A stretch of DNA of 31,848 nt from a virus. The position numbers were made by a program, and so were the translations under genes. The stretch spans positions 1 through 31,848 of IMG/VR virus record IMGVR_UViG_3300045935_000011; one strand, 5' to 3'. Below the pieces are notes generated by a model. That model did no database searches, was not told the origin of the DNA, and was given only the letters and a program-made list of their open reading frames with translations. Within the stretch, counting starts at the first letter, position 1; the number at the start of each line of letters is the position of its first letter. Positions 1-8,086 of the stretch are shown one piece after another.

Positions 1-323
1 AAACGCGATACAAACACATTCCACATCGTTGATACTCTTTGATCTCCTCTACAGATTACATGAGAATTTACTGCACCGCGTTCGTCAAATACCCGATTCC
101 ACCAAGACATGACGGTGACATTCAATGCCGGTAAATAAGTTACGCGGCCTTCGCCGACACGTTCAGGATATGGGAGGAACAAACGCGATCCATCAAGTTG
201 CGCTTCAGTAGGTATTCCGCCGCGTTCGCAGTCTCTTACTTGGCTTTTGTCGGGCAAGAACATATAGTGTCCCGACTGATCCCAACAGCCGAAAAAAGCA
301 AAATCAATAGGATGGCTGTCCAT
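1..323 (-). CDS. Partial hypothetical phage protein, 3' end beyond window
   Basis: An open frame runs leftward from an ATG at 323 to the window edge with no stop, giving 107 visible residues. The ATG shares its A with the TGA of the holin-like gene upstream (TGATG), a typical coupled arrangement. The protein is soluble in appearance, rich in Trp, Arg and Gly, and begins MDSHPIDFAFFGCWDQSGHY; a segment near residue 75 reads NVTVMSWWNRVFDERG. I do not recognise the family. Its place directly after holin-like genes would allow a lysis or late accessory role, but nothing in the visible part resembles a lysozyme, amidase or peptidase active site. Confidence is high that it is coding and low for any function. 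Confidence 0.7.
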   Translation of the reverse strand, partial: MDSHPIDFAFFGCWDQSGHYMFLPDKSQVRDCERGGIPTEAQLDGSRLFLPYPERVGEGRVTYLPALNVTVMSWWNRVFDERGAVNSHVICRGDQRVSTMWNVFVSR

Positions 324-679
324 CAAGTGTGTTCAGAGAGCGGATTGGGGAGCGCATCAACTGGAGGAAGCTTGGGGGCGATGACTTTAATCAGCGCCGG
401 CACTTCCGAGGCTGCCACGAGCGGAGTAGGTCCGAACGTTCCGTCCGCGATGGTTTGCCCGACTCGCACAGCAATAACCTCGCGCTGCGCCGCCTTGCGC
501 TCTGCAAGGATTTTTTCCAGCACACCAATAAGCGCCGGTATAACCACCATAAGCGATCCGACCAAAGCCGAGGCGGTCTCAGAGCTGAGCAGGTTTTTCC
601 CGGCCAGCCATGCGCCAATCGCTATCAACATGGAGCGCACTGCGGACCACAAGGAACGGCGTATCTCGTCATCCATCAA
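323..679 (-). CDS. Putative holin-like small membrane protein
   Basis: A 118-residue protein. An N-terminal hydrophobic stretch (about residues 13-28, around SMLIAIGAWLAG) is followed by a second (about 38-53, SALVGSLMVVIPALIGVL) and then a charged helix EKILAERKAAQRE. Two hydrophobic helices close to the N terminus with a polar tail is the layout of several small phage holins, in particular the Pam3-gp28-type group, which this resembles in general form. Its start overlaps the end of the 103-residue membrane/coiled-coil gene by four bases (676-679) and its stop overlaps the next start, so it sits inside a coupled cluster of small membrane proteins at the end of the late operon, where lysis genes are expected. 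The role is inferred from topology and position. Confidence 0.6.
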   Translation of the reverse strand: MMDDEIRRSLWSAVRSMLIAIGAWLAGKNLLSSETASALVGSLMVVIPALIGVLEKILAERKAAQREVIAVRVGQTIADGTFGPTPLVAASEVPALIKVIAPKLPPVDALPNPLSEHT

Positions 680-987
680 CGCGCCCGCCTCGCCGCCGCC
701 AGATCGTCCCGAAGTTCCTTTACCGTTTCAATTAGAAATTTGTGCTCAGCGGAAAATCCGACGATAGCGCTTTTAAGATCGTTGGCATTGTCTTTGGCCT
801 TGTCCATTTGTTCCTTCAACACGAGCACCTGGGCGGCCTGCGCATCCTGCGATTTCTTGATGTCTGCAATAGCGTCGATCTTCCCGAAAACCCCGGTAAC
901 GCCAGCCACCACAAAGCCCAAAATCGTCGTCGTCATCGCCATAACGGCGGTGCGTACAATTTCCCCGCGGAGCCCAGGCATGTCCAT
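676..987 (-). CDS. Small membrane-anchored coiled-coil protein (possible lysis accessory)
   Basis: A 103-residue protein with one transmembrane segment (about residues 11-33, RTAVMAMTTTILGFVVAGVT) and then a long charged helix (about 40-100) with heptad-like spacing, ending in DDLAAARRAR. This single-anchor plus coiled-coil shape is common among small proteins coded beside phage holins and among i-spanin-like proteins, but no outer-membrane lipoprotein partner is visible in the window. A second ATG at 981 (MPGLRGE) could be used; no strong Shine-Dalgarno precedes either. It begins two bases after the stop of the 35-residue gene and overlaps the holin-like gene by ATGA. The function is unproven. 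Confidence 0.6.
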   Translation of the reverse strand: MDMPGLRGEIVRTAVMAMTTTILGFVVAGVTGVFGKIDAIADIKKSQDAQAAQVLVLKEQMDKAKDNANDLKSAIVGFSAEHKFLIETVKELRDDLAAARRAR

Positions 988-988
988 G

Positions 989-1096
989 CTATTGCGCGTA
1001 GTGCAAACGCAGAAACCAGACTAATGCCGTAAATATCAGCGTGACGACAAGGGCGAACCAATCGCGCGGCGAGGTATAGAGGAAGCGGCGCGGCAT
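989..1096 (-). CDS. 35-residue single-pass membrane peptide
   Basis: A short gene fills the gap between the fibre gene and the 103-residue gene. Its ATG (1094-1096) overlaps the TGA of the fibre gene as TGATG, and it ends in TAG at 989-991, just before the next ATG. The product starts MPRRFLYTSPRDWFALV, then continues as a hydrophobic helix (residues 13-29) and ends in RLHYAQ. The positive N terminus followed by one helix fits a small inner-membrane peptide, perhaps a lysis modulator given the neighbours. The tight stop-start overlaps on both sides are the main reason to believe it is real. No homologue is recognised. Confidence 0.55.
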   Translation of the reverse strand: MPRRFLYTSPRDWFALVVTLIFTALVWFLRLHYAQ

Positions 1097-1950
1097 CAAA
1101 ATGCTGAGCACTGGAAAAGCAGCACATTTGCAACGCCGAATGGCTGATTGCCACCGCCTATTACCGAGTTCGTGACCGTCAGCGAAGTAGTGCTCATGCT
1201 TGTCATGCGCAGCATGTGCGCAGTGCTTGTGTCAGTCAAATTTAGAACGTGGCACGCCCATCCGCCAGAGGCGGCCGGCATGGTGATTACACCGGTTGAA
1301 TCCAGGCCGCCTGTGCCAACAGTGACTTTGAATGCCGCCGTATTGTTGCAAGGCGAGCACGTTGGACCGGTTCCGAAGCCGCTCGCAATCGTCGGATTCG
1401 TCGAACTGATTATCAGGTTCCCTGCATCATCGTTGAAAGATGTAGCAGTAAGACTGCCTACGACATCAGCGCCACTGCCAAATGACCCCCTGCCGCTAGC
1501 TTGTAAAACGGTGAAACCGGTGCCGGTAGTAGCACTTAGAATCTGAAAGTTATCGGCAAAGCCTGATCGATTGTATAGGGTCCATTTAGTAACACCGGCA
1601 TTCTGCAAAACATAGCCAGTTTGATCCGCTGTGCTATTAGAAATAAAAGCATTACCAGAGGCGGTGGAAGTAACGGCACCGGTGGCAGTAACAGTGGTGA
1701 AGCTACCGGCAAGCGTGCCGCCAGTGATTTGCGCGGTTGTGGCGAGCGTGCCGCTGGTCGGAAGGGTGATCGCAGTCGGCGCGGTGATCGTCAAGGTGGT
1801 CAGGAAGTTTCCGACCGTAGTAATTGGCCCGGCCACGGTGATGATGCTCGCATTCGGATTTGCTTTGCCCGTGCCGCCGCTGAACGGACTGACGGGCGCA
1901 CCGACCGCGACAGAGGCGAAAAGAGCGAGCGCGGCGAGAATCATTCTCAT
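1096..1950 (-). CDS. Fibre-like protein with N-terminal signal-peptide-like segment
   Basis: A 284-residue protein, preceded by AAGGATTGCC before the ATG at 1950. The first 18 residues (MRMILAALALFASVAVGA) look like a Sec signal peptide with an A-x-A type end. The rest is Thr/Ser/Gly-rich beta material with the phrases GGTGKANPNASI and ITLPTSGTLATT, which are characteristic of phage tail-fibre repeats. Two CxxC-like cysteines (around TCSPCNN) and further cysteines near the C terminus (WACHV, LFQCSAF) could form disulfides if exported. It follows the fibre-adaptor gene by eight bases, so it probably contributes to the host-recognition apparatus. The export-like N terminus is odd for a virion protein; it may instead be a cleaved or hydrophobic assembly segment. 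Confidence 0.6.
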   Translation of the reverse strand: MRMILAALALFASVAVGAPVSPFSGGTGKANPNASIITVAGPITTVGNFLTTLTITAPTAITLPTSGTLATTAQITGGTLAGSFTTVTATGAVTSTASGNAFISNSTADQTGYVLQNAGVTKWTLYNRSGFADNFQILSATTGTGFTVLQASGRGSFGSGADVVGSLTATSFNDDAGNLIISSTNPTIASGFGTGPTCSPCNNTAAFKVTVGTGGLDSTGVITMPAASGGWACHVLNLTDTSTAHMLRMTSMSTTSLTVTNSVIGGGNQPFGVANVLLFQCSAF

Positions 1951-1958
1951 GGCAATCC

Positions 1959-2795
1959 TTAGAAGCGGTAAAAAGCACTCAGCAAGTCGCCAGTTTGAGG
2001 CGTGCTCGCTGCTAGAAATGTGATGATATTGCCGACGAGATTGAAATCGACGCCCACAAAAAAGGGCGGCCCATCGCGGTGGAAAATGCGCAGACTTGCG
2101 GCTGGACTCGGCGTATGAGCAAGCGAGAATACCACATTGCCGACTGCTCCAACGCCGTTAATCACGCCTACCGGCACTTCCCCATCGGCAAATCTCGGGA
2201 ATGCGGGCAGCGACGTATTGATAACCGATATGAATCCGTAGGCAACTGAGGATAGGCCCACATCAAGCACGCCTGCGTCGTTGACTACCGTTACCGTAGT
2301 CACGCCAGCGCCAAACACGCTCCCGACGATGGTGCTGTAAATCGTGCCGCCCGCGTTCGTCGTCTTGACCCTGCGCTGCAATTGGAAAATGGAGGTCTGA
2401 TCGCCCGGAACCGTGAACGACGTGGCCGAAGCGAAGGTAGGCGTCAGGCCAGAATCGACCCATTCGGATGCGACCACGTTCGAGGAGGGGGCGCCTGGGA
2501 CGTTATCGATAGTAAAGATAGGTGAGGTCGGTGGATCGGTGTCGCCGGCGGGGGCATAAATTATTTTGTAGGTCTGCGTGGCTGAGAACCAAAGGTCATT
2601 TGGCGTCTGCCCTAGCGCATTCAATACGATTGGATTTGGATTTGGCACTGTACCGGTGGAGTCGGCGAATGTCGTCAATTTCGTTCCGACACTTCCCCCC
2701 ACGTAAAAAAAAAGTAAATTCCCAACAGCGGGCAAGCCGTTGGCAAGTTCAAACTGAGGGCGAACACCTAGAGGGCTTGGATTTACGGAAGGCAT
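1959..2795 (-). CDS. Tail fibre/tailspike adaptor (virion-binding N-terminal domain)
   Basis: A 278-residue protein with a good ribosome site (CGGAG, ten bases before the ATG). The first 105 residues follow the pattern of the podovirus head-binding or adaptor domain: PQFELANGLPAVGNLLFFYV, then a T-Y/F-x-D-S-T-G stretch (TTFADSTGT), PNPNPIVLNALGQ and YKIIYAP leading to IFTIDNVPG. In related phages this domain plugs a receptor-binding protein into the tail. The remaining 170 residues are beta-rich (FTVPGDQTSIFQLQRRVKTT, YGFISVINTS) and may form a trimeric receptor-binding or carrier part. No polysaccharide-lyase or glycosidase motif is visible. It lies between the ejection genes and the second fibre gene. 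Confidence 0.7.
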   Translation of the reverse strand: MPSVNPSPLGVRPQFELANGLPAVGNLLFFYVGGSVGTKLTTFADSTGTVPNPNPIVLNALGQTPNDLWFSATQTYKIIYAPAGDTDPPTSPIFTIDNVPGAPSSNVVASEWVDSGLTPTFASATSFTVPGDQTSIFQLQRRVKTTNAGGTIYSTIVGSVFGAGVTTVTVVNDAGVLDVGLSSVAYGFISVINTSLPAFPRFADGEVPVGVINGVGAVGNVVFSLAHTPSPAASLRIFHRDGPPFFVGVDFNLVGNIITFLAASTPQTGDLLSAFYRF

Positions 2796-2812
2796 CGTGT
2801 TATTCTCCGTTT

Positions 2813-2953
2813 ATGTCGTTTGCGCTGGCATTGTTTCTCAGACCGTTCGCGCTATTCTTCATCCTGGCGTGCGTGCTCTTGCCTGTCCGCTACGCCGTTA
2901 TCAAGTGGTTTCCCGAAGGGCGCATCAAGCGTCTACTGCTGCTGCGCGTGTAG
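2813..2953 (+). CDS. 46-residue membrane peptide on the opposite strand
   Basis: A rightward ATG at 2813 opens a frame ending at a TAG at 2951-2953. It fills the only sizeable gap in the tail module (2796-2932) and overlaps the 3' end of the leftward ejection gene by 21 bases. The product starts MSFALALFLRPFALFFILAC, has one transmembrane helix (about residues 7-27) and a basic amphipathic tail with WFPEGRIKRLLLLRV. From memory, small phage proteins with a hydrophobic N terminus and a W-x-P-E/D-G-x-x-K-R-L-L tail exist, which favours coding. The leftward strand of the gap holds nothing longer than about 20 codons. No clear Shine-Dalgarno is seen, so the call is tentative. Confidence 0.45.
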   Translation: MSFALALFLRPFALFFILACVLLPVRYAVIKWFPEGRIKRLLLLRV

Positions 2954-4858
2954 GAGCGCAGTCAGCGCCGGACTCATTGCCGCCCCGCCGCGCGCAATCA
3001 ATGCGAGGAATCTTTCGTTTCCGGGTTGCTGCGCCATCGTCATCAATGCGCCAGCTTTTGCCGGGTCGCGCATCAACGCTGCAAGCTGCGCCGACATTTC
3101 CATATTCGCGCGTCCGTATAGCGCATCGGCGCCGCGCGCGGCAATGTTTCCGCCTACCTGCGCTGCGCCAAGATTGCGCAGCCACGTCGGCACGCCAGCG
3201 GCATCGATGAAGTTGGAATAGGCGAGCTTCTTGACCGTATCCGAGCCCGCGGTTCCGGCCGAGTTCGTTGCAGTCACGGAGCGCTGCAAATCCTGTTTCA
3301 CCGCATTCAGCCGGTTCAGTTGCGCATTCGTCAGCGTGCCCTCAAGCGTCGCCTTGTTGAACCCGGTCGCGCTTGCCGCCGTTTTGTCCGTCAGATTGTT
3401 GATGAACTTGCCGGGCTCCAGCGTTCCGGTGACTTTGTTCGTTCCGCGGTCAAGTAGCGCCTGCGCGACTTCCATCTGGTTTATCGGCTTGCTCATGAGC
3501 GCGAATGTCGCGTTCGCTTTCGCATAGGCCGGGCTCAAGTCCTCGATCGTGGACATCAGATCGCCCTTGAACTGCGCAACGGCACGCTCGGTCTCTTTGC
3601 CGATGCCGGTCTGCTTGGCGCCAGATAGGATGTCGTCCACGCCTTTTTTGATCCAATGCAGGCCGTTGATGGAGCCCACCGGCCCCATCGCTTCGCCGTT
3701 GACGCGCGCGAGTTCCTTCGCCTTTTCCAGCACGCCCGCTGGCATCCGTTCCAGCAGATTCTCAATCTGAGGTTGCATGGCGATCGCCATTTGCTTGTCC
3801 ACGCCTTGCGCGCGGGCTGCGGCGTAGAGCCGATCCGCCATTACCGAGCGCTGCAATTCGGCCGCTTCCCGGTTTCCAGACGTGCCGGCAATGGCCTCAA
3901 CCTCGGCAATCCGGGCTGCATTCTGCGCTTTACGCTGCGCCCCGATCTCAACCGCAGCTGTTGGCTCTATTGCCGTTGCCGTGCGCTCTAGCGAGGCAAT
4001 GCCAGCATTACCGGACGCTTGCCCGACCGTAGGCATGGAGCCCGGCACAATCTCCCCTGCGACGGTCCTGGCAGCCTGCCCAGGCGCGGGAGGTCCGACG
4101 TAGGGCGCTCCAGCGGCACTCAGGCGCGCGGCAGCTTCGGGCGCATCGGCGCCGGCCACCCGGTTCAGCAAGCGGCCCATGATCGCCTCTCGCCCTTTGG
4201 CGTACAACGGTTCAGCCGCAGCCGAGGCAGCCTTGAAGGCCCCAACAGCGGCCGGCGCAGCAGCCGAGGCGCCGGCCCCGAGGCCAATATTGGTCAGCGT
4301 CTCGCCCGTACTGGTTGAAGGCTGCGCCGCGCCCATGCCTGCCCCGACGGCACCAGCGCCGGCAATCGTGCGCGGGGCGAGCAACGCGCCGCCGGCAAGT
4401 TCTGCCACTGGCGCAGCCAGCGCCCGCCCGGCGACTTTGAGCGCCCCGCCGGGCAGCAGCATCATGCCGACATTTCCGGCCACGTCCCCCGTAAATCCTC
4501 CGACCGTATTCATCAGCGGCGCATCGCGCGCGCGCGTCTCGGCGACTTGCTGGCGCATTTCCTCAACTCGGGAAAGAGGCTGCCCAGTAATCAATCCGCC
4601 CAATGTTTGCTTGCGCGGCGAGAGCAGATCAGCCGCGCCGGCGCCAATCTGCGCAAGCCCGGTGCCGGTATCGGAAATTGCCTTTCCGACTCCGATCAGC
4701 AAATTCCGGCCGAATGAATTGCCCTCAGTCGGATCGTCGGTTTGCGCCGGCTCAGCCTTTGCCGCCTGATATGCCTTCGCCACTGTGTCAAACTCAGGCG
4801 TGCCCTTTTTTGCCTGATTCTGGACGATCCAAGCAGCGTACTCGTCAGCCGTTGCCAT
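2933..4858 (-). CDS. Probable internal virion / DNA-ejection protein (641 aa)
   Basis: A 641-residue Ala-rich protein. Its N terminus (MATADEYAAWIVQNQAKKGT, then PEFDTVAKAYQAA) carries the Y-A-x-W-I/L-x-x-N-x-x-K-K-G-T-P-E-F motif repeatedly seen at the start of phage ejection proteins. Residues about 50-225 are Gly/Ala-rich and contain several hydrophobic segments (GGFTGDVAGNVGMMLLPGGA, GAGAVGAGMGAAQ) that could span a membrane. Residues about 300-560 are helical and charged. In P22-type and T7-type phages such proteins leave the capsid and form a conduit for DNA. It is the third of three large genes in a row and its ATG overlaps the TAA of the previous gene as TAATG. The specific P22 counterpart (gp16 or gp20) cannot be assigned by eye. 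Confidence 0.6.
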   Translation of the reverse strand: MATADEYAAWIVQNQAKKGTPEFDTVAKAYQAAKAEPAQTDDPTEGNSFGRNLLIGVGKAISDTGTGLAQIGAGAADLLSPRKQTLGGLITGQPLSRVEEMRQQVAETRARDAPLMNTVGGFTGDVAGNVGMMLLPGGALKVAGRALAAPVAELAGGALLAPRTIAGAGAVGAGMGAAQPSTSTGETLTNIGLGAGASAAAPAAVGAFKAASAAAEPLYAKGREAIMGRLLNRVAGADAPEAAARLSAAGAPYVGPPAPGQAARTVAGEIVPGSMPTVGQASGNAGIASLERTATAIEPTAAVEIGAQRKAQNAARIAEVEAIAGTSGNREAAELQRSVMADRLYAAARAQGVDKQMAIAMQPQIENLLERMPAGVLEKAKELARVNGEAMGPVGSINGLHWIKKGVDDILSGAKQTGIGKETERAVAQFKGDLMSTIEDLSPAYAKANATFALMSKPINQMEVAQALLDRGTNKVTGTLEPGKFINNLTDKTAASATGFNKATLEGTLTNAQLNRLNAVKQDLQRSVTATNSAGTAGSDTVKKLAYSNFIDAAGVPTWLRNLGAAQVGGNIAARGADALYGRANMEMSAQLAALMRDPAKAGALMTMAQQPGNERFLALIARGGAAMSPALTALLHAQQQ

Positions 4859-6297
4859 TATTGGCCCCCGAGGATTGCATCGGCCTGCGAGCGGATATTG
4901 GCGGACGCGGCAGCCGCGTTGCTATGCCCCTCCAGCAGCGCCCGCGCGTTGGGCGAAAGGAAGATATTGCGGAAATCCTGCTTGCCGCCGGCCGCTGTGT
5001 ATTGACCTTCCAATCCTTGCAATTGCCCAACCATTTGACCCTTGTAGGTTTCGATGACGCCTTTGAGCAATTTCGGACTGTTTGCCTTGTCGAGGACCGA
5101 TTGGGCTTTGTCCCTATCCCCGCCGGTGCCCCCGGCGCCGATAATGGCCTTGACGATCTCATCCCCGACGATTTGTTTGGCAGCGTCGAAGTTCGTCGGC
5201 GCCGTGGAGGTGCCGAGTTGCGTCTTGACGAAGTTTCCGATCTTATTGACCAACTTCACGTCCCCTGTCCCCATGGCATCGATCAGTCCGCCGAGCTGGT
5301 CAAGGTGCGTCAGCGCGACGTTGAACGATTTGACCTGTTGACCTTGCTTGCCGGTGCCGAAGTCCTTTTCCGTCTTCTGGCGCGTGGCAAATGCCGTCGG
5401 GTCATACGCCTTGCCTTGCTCCATACCTAGCTGCGCCACGCGCCCCATGATCGCCTGCCCCGCCGGGCGCGCAAGAGCAAAGCCGCCGAGCGGGGGCAGA
5501 TCGCCTTTGTAGATTGCTTGCGCCGTGCTTTCCACTACCGCCGGATCGCCCTCGGTCGCCTGATTGTGGCGTACCGTTTCCGCAAGGTGCGCGCGACCGA
5601 GCGCGTTGCTCTGGATTTCGCCAGGTGTCGCCGTGCGCGGCGTGCTGCTCAGCACCGTGGGCGCACCGCCAAGCCCAGGCGTCGCTGTCAATTGCTCCGT
5701 TCCGCCGAGATTCTGGCTTGTGATGTGCGGCTTGTTCAGTTCCGCGTATTTCGCCCCGCCGAGCGTGATGTGCTGCACCCATTGGCCAAAGGTCTGCGGA
5801 TCGTTCGGAATGCGCGCAAGATGATCCTCGCGCGTGCCGTTCATGGCGAGCAGCGGGGCGAGCAGCGGGTGGTCAAAACCTGCGTTGATTAATTGCGCCG
5901 CCTCTTGCGGATTACTCACGCTGCCCCATGCATCCCGATATTGCTTGTCCGCCGCGGCGAGCGCTTCCTGCTTAATCTTCGGCAGTTCGGCCTTATTCTT
6001 TTCAATAATTGACGCGTTCAAGTCTGCGGCTTGTTTGCTTTTCTGGTATTCCAGACCGCGCGTAATGTCTATCCCCATTACATCCTGCGGGCTCGCATTA
6101 GGATTTGTGGTAAGCAACGCCTGAATGCGCCGCTCGGCATCGGCCTTGCGCGTTGCCTCATTGATCTGCAAGCCCTGCAAATCCTGCTGCCCGAGCAGCG
6201 TCTTAATGGTCAGCGCCTTCGAATACTGCTCTACCGGGTCCGGAAGTTGCAGTTTCGGCTGCTGTACCGACAAAGGGATGGAACTGTCGAGGCCCAT
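4858..6297 (-). CDS. Probable internal virion / ejection-associated protein (479 aa)
   Basis: A 479-residue, mainly helical protein. I place the start at the ATG at 6297 (MGLDSSIPLSVQQPKLQLPD), one base after the TGA-containing end of the previous gene; a longer reading from 6360 would run 59 bases into that gene. A stretch at about residues 320-455 (QGQQVKSFNVALTHLDQLG, then VNKIGNFVKTQLG, FDAAKQIVGDEIVKAI and GGDRDKAQ) recalls a conserved region seen in virion-associated phage proteins with a SFNVAxxHL core. No enzymatic motif is visible. Its location between two other Ala-rich ejection candidates supports an injected or internal capsid role, which is inference. Confidence 0.55.
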   Translation of the reverse strand: MGLDSSIPLSVQQPKLQLPDPVEQYSKALTIKTLLGQQDLQGLQINEATRKADAERRIQALLTTNPNASPQDVMGIDITRGLEYQKSKQAADLNASIIEKNKAELPKIKQEALAAADKQYRDAWGSVSNPQEAAQLINAGFDHPLLAPLLAMNGTREDHLARIPNDPQTFGQWVQHITLGGAKYAELNKPHITSQNLGGTEQLTATPGLGGAPTVLSSTPRTATPGEIQSNALGRAHLAETVRHNQATEGDPAVVESTAQAIYKGDLPPLGGFALARPAGQAIMGRVAQLGMEQGKAYDPTAFATRQKTEKDFGTGKQGQQVKSFNVALTHLDQLGGLIDAMGTGDVKLVNKIGNFVKTQLGTSTAPTNFDAAKQIVGDEIVKAIIGAGGTGGDRDKAQSVLDKANSPKLLKGVIETYKGQMVGQLQGLEGQYTAAGGKQDFRNIFLSPNARALLEGHSNAAAASANIRSQADAILGGQ

Positions 6298-6301
6298 ATC
6301 G

Positions 6302-8077
6302 TCACCCGTTCGCAAAAATCTGATTCTGCCGGCCCGCCAAGAGCGCCTGCAACGTGGCATTGCTGCTGAAATTGTTCGCCAGCGAGTTGATGTTGCCGGC
6401 GGCCCCGGTCAGAGCATTCGCCCCGCCGACGATGCCAGCCGCCCGCGCGTTGCCCGCGTCTGCAATCGAGCCGGTGATATTGTTCGTCGCGTTCTGGCCG
6501 GCAGTCGCAACCTGATTTACCGCTGTCTGCCCGGTCCCCGAGACCCCGCTCAGCCGATTGAACGTGTTCCCCTGCGTCGTCTGGAACCGGTTGAAGGCGT
6601 CGTTTGCCTTGGTCGAGCCGTAATCGTTCCCGAACTGCGTCAGCGCCTTCAATGTGGCGCCTGAGTCGTAATTCCCGCCGGCAATCGCCCGCGCGTTGAT
6701 GGCCTTGGTCCCTTGGTCCAAGCCGAACTGGAGCCCGGAGTTGTAGACCGGATCCGCGTTCAAGTCAGCCGACGAGAAAGGCTTGACCAGCGAGCCCGCG
6801 TCCGAGCCGGTATAGCCTGGCGCCGTGCCGAGCAACTGGGATAGCCGCTGATTCGCCGCTGTGCCCGTAGCGAGGAAAGGCGCGTTATTGGCCTGCGTCA
6901 CGTCGAACTGCCGGCGCTGTTCGGCGATCGCCGCCTGCGCAGCCTGTTCCTGCGCCTGAGCCGCTTTGCTGCTGGCATTGCTTGCGTTGGCGCCGGCCAG
7001 CAGCGAGGCAATGGCGCCTGTGGCCGGGATGCCGAGCGTCAGGAAGTCGCCCGCCGTGCCAGTTCCAGCCAGGATGCGATTCAGGGCGCCGCCTGCGCCG
7101 GTCGCTGCTCCGGCAGCAGTAGTGGCGGCCCCGGTCGCGCCTGCGCCGCCAGCCGCACCCCCGACAGCAGCACCAGCAGCCCCTGCGCCGCCAGCGAGCA
7201 ACGCTTGGGCCGCTGGCGAGATCGCGGAACCAGCCACCCCCGCCGTGCCGAGTGACCCAGGAATGAGAGATTGCCCCGCCGCGTTCCCGACCGCAGCCTC
7301 TAGCGCCCCGCCGAGCGAGGTCGAGCCTGGGATGACCGAAAAACCGCCGGCTGCGCCTTGCGCCGCTGTGGCGCCGGCGCCCGTGGTCAAACCGGAAGGC
7401 ACAAAGCCCGTCGCCGATCCAAGCGCGTCACCGCCTGCTGCTCCTACGGCTTCCCCTGCTCCGCCAGCGCCTGCGCCAGCCGCACCCGCCCCGAACGCGC
7501 CCAACGCGGCCCCGCCAAGCGCCGGCAACCCTACGCCTATTCCGATGGCCTTGATCGCCTCCATCAACCCCGACTTGGCGCCGGAAGGCTGCTGGTAATC
7601 GAGCGCCTGCTGGCCTTGCTGCGCCAGTTGCGCGCCTTGCGGGGTCGCGACAAACTGTTGGTAGCCTTGTTGAAGCTCTGGGGAAGCCTGACTCAGCAGC
7701 CTGAAAATAGTGGCAGGCGTATTCCCCGCCGAAACGCTACCGCCGCTACGCTGGTATTGCTGCGTGGTGAGCGCGTTGATCTTGGCGAGCGTCGCGGCAT
7801 CTGGGACGTAGTCCGGCCCCATTTGGGACCGGATCATCTGAGCTAATTGGGCAATCCTGGGATCATTGGTCGGCGCGTTCTTTGCCGGGTCGTACCCGCT
7901 TACGCTCCCATCGACGCCGTAGGCATATCCAGGCTGATACCCTATGCCGTAGATGCTCTTGCTCAAGGCATCAATCAGCGGATCGTCAGCGGGCGCCGCA
8001 GCATCCGGCCGAATCAACCCGCCCATCGTCGCCGAGGGTTGCGGATTGGTCAGTGCGCTGATTGTGTTTGCAGCCAT
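6302..8077 (-). CDS. DNA transfer/ejection protein, Gly/Ala-rich (591 aa)
   Basis: A 591-residue protein, preceded by AGGGACACATC before the ATG at 8077. Residues about 170-370 are extremely Gly/Ala-rich (for example AALGAFGAGAAGAGAGGAGE) and include several likely membrane-inserting stretches. The C-terminal 220 residues show the layout of the phage DNA-transfer protein family: a charged coiled helix (SKAAQAQEQAAQAAIAEQRR) followed by F-x-x-x-x-A-N-x-A-P-F-L-x-T-G (FDVTQANNAPFLATG), then a repeat-like region about residues mapping to VYNSGLQFGLDQGTKAINAR and ARAIAGGNYDSGATLKALTQ. Such proteins are carried in the capsid and pass into the host envelope with the genome. The gene is followed four bases later by the next ejection candidate. 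Confidence 0.65.
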   Translation of the reverse strand: MAANTISALTNPQPSATMGGLIRPDAAAPADDPLIDALSKSIYGIGYQPGYAYGVDGSVSGYDPAKNAPTNDPRIAQLAQMIRSQMGPDYVPDAATLAKINALTTQQYQRSGGSVSAGNTPATIFRLLSQASPELQQGYQQFVATPQGAQLAQQGQQALDYQQPSGAKSGLMEAIKAIGIGVGLPALGGAALGAFGAGAAGAGAGGAGEAVGAAGGDALGSATGFVPSGLTTGAGATAAQGAAGGFSVIPGSTSLGGALEAAVGNAAGQSLIPGSLGTAGVAGSAISPAAQALLAGGAGAAGAAVGGAAGGAGATGAATTAAGAATGAGGALNRILAGTGTAGDFLTLGIPATGAIASLLAGANASNASSKAAQAQEQAAQAAIAEQRRQFDVTQANNAPFLATGTAANQRLSQLLGTAPGYTGSDAGSLVKPFSSADLNADPVYNSGLQFGLDQGTKAINARAIAGGNYDSGATLKALTQFGNDYGSTKANDAFNRFQTTQGNTFNRLSGVSGTGQTAVNQVATAGQNATNNITGSIADAGNARAAGIVGGANALTGAAGNINSLANNFSSNATLQALLAGRQNQIFANG

Positions 8078-8086
8078 GATGTGTCC

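Noticed and set aside
4179-4769. Long rightward open frame antisense to the 641-residue ejection gene
   Set aside because: Low-complexity Ala/Pro/Ser product caused by the mirror of an Ala/Gly-rich gene in GC-rich DNA; no ribosome site or family pattern.
6966-7598. Rightward 210-codon frame rich in Ala and Pro
   Set aside because: It is the exact mirror of the Gly/Ala-rich part of the DNA-transfer gene and has no independent protein character.
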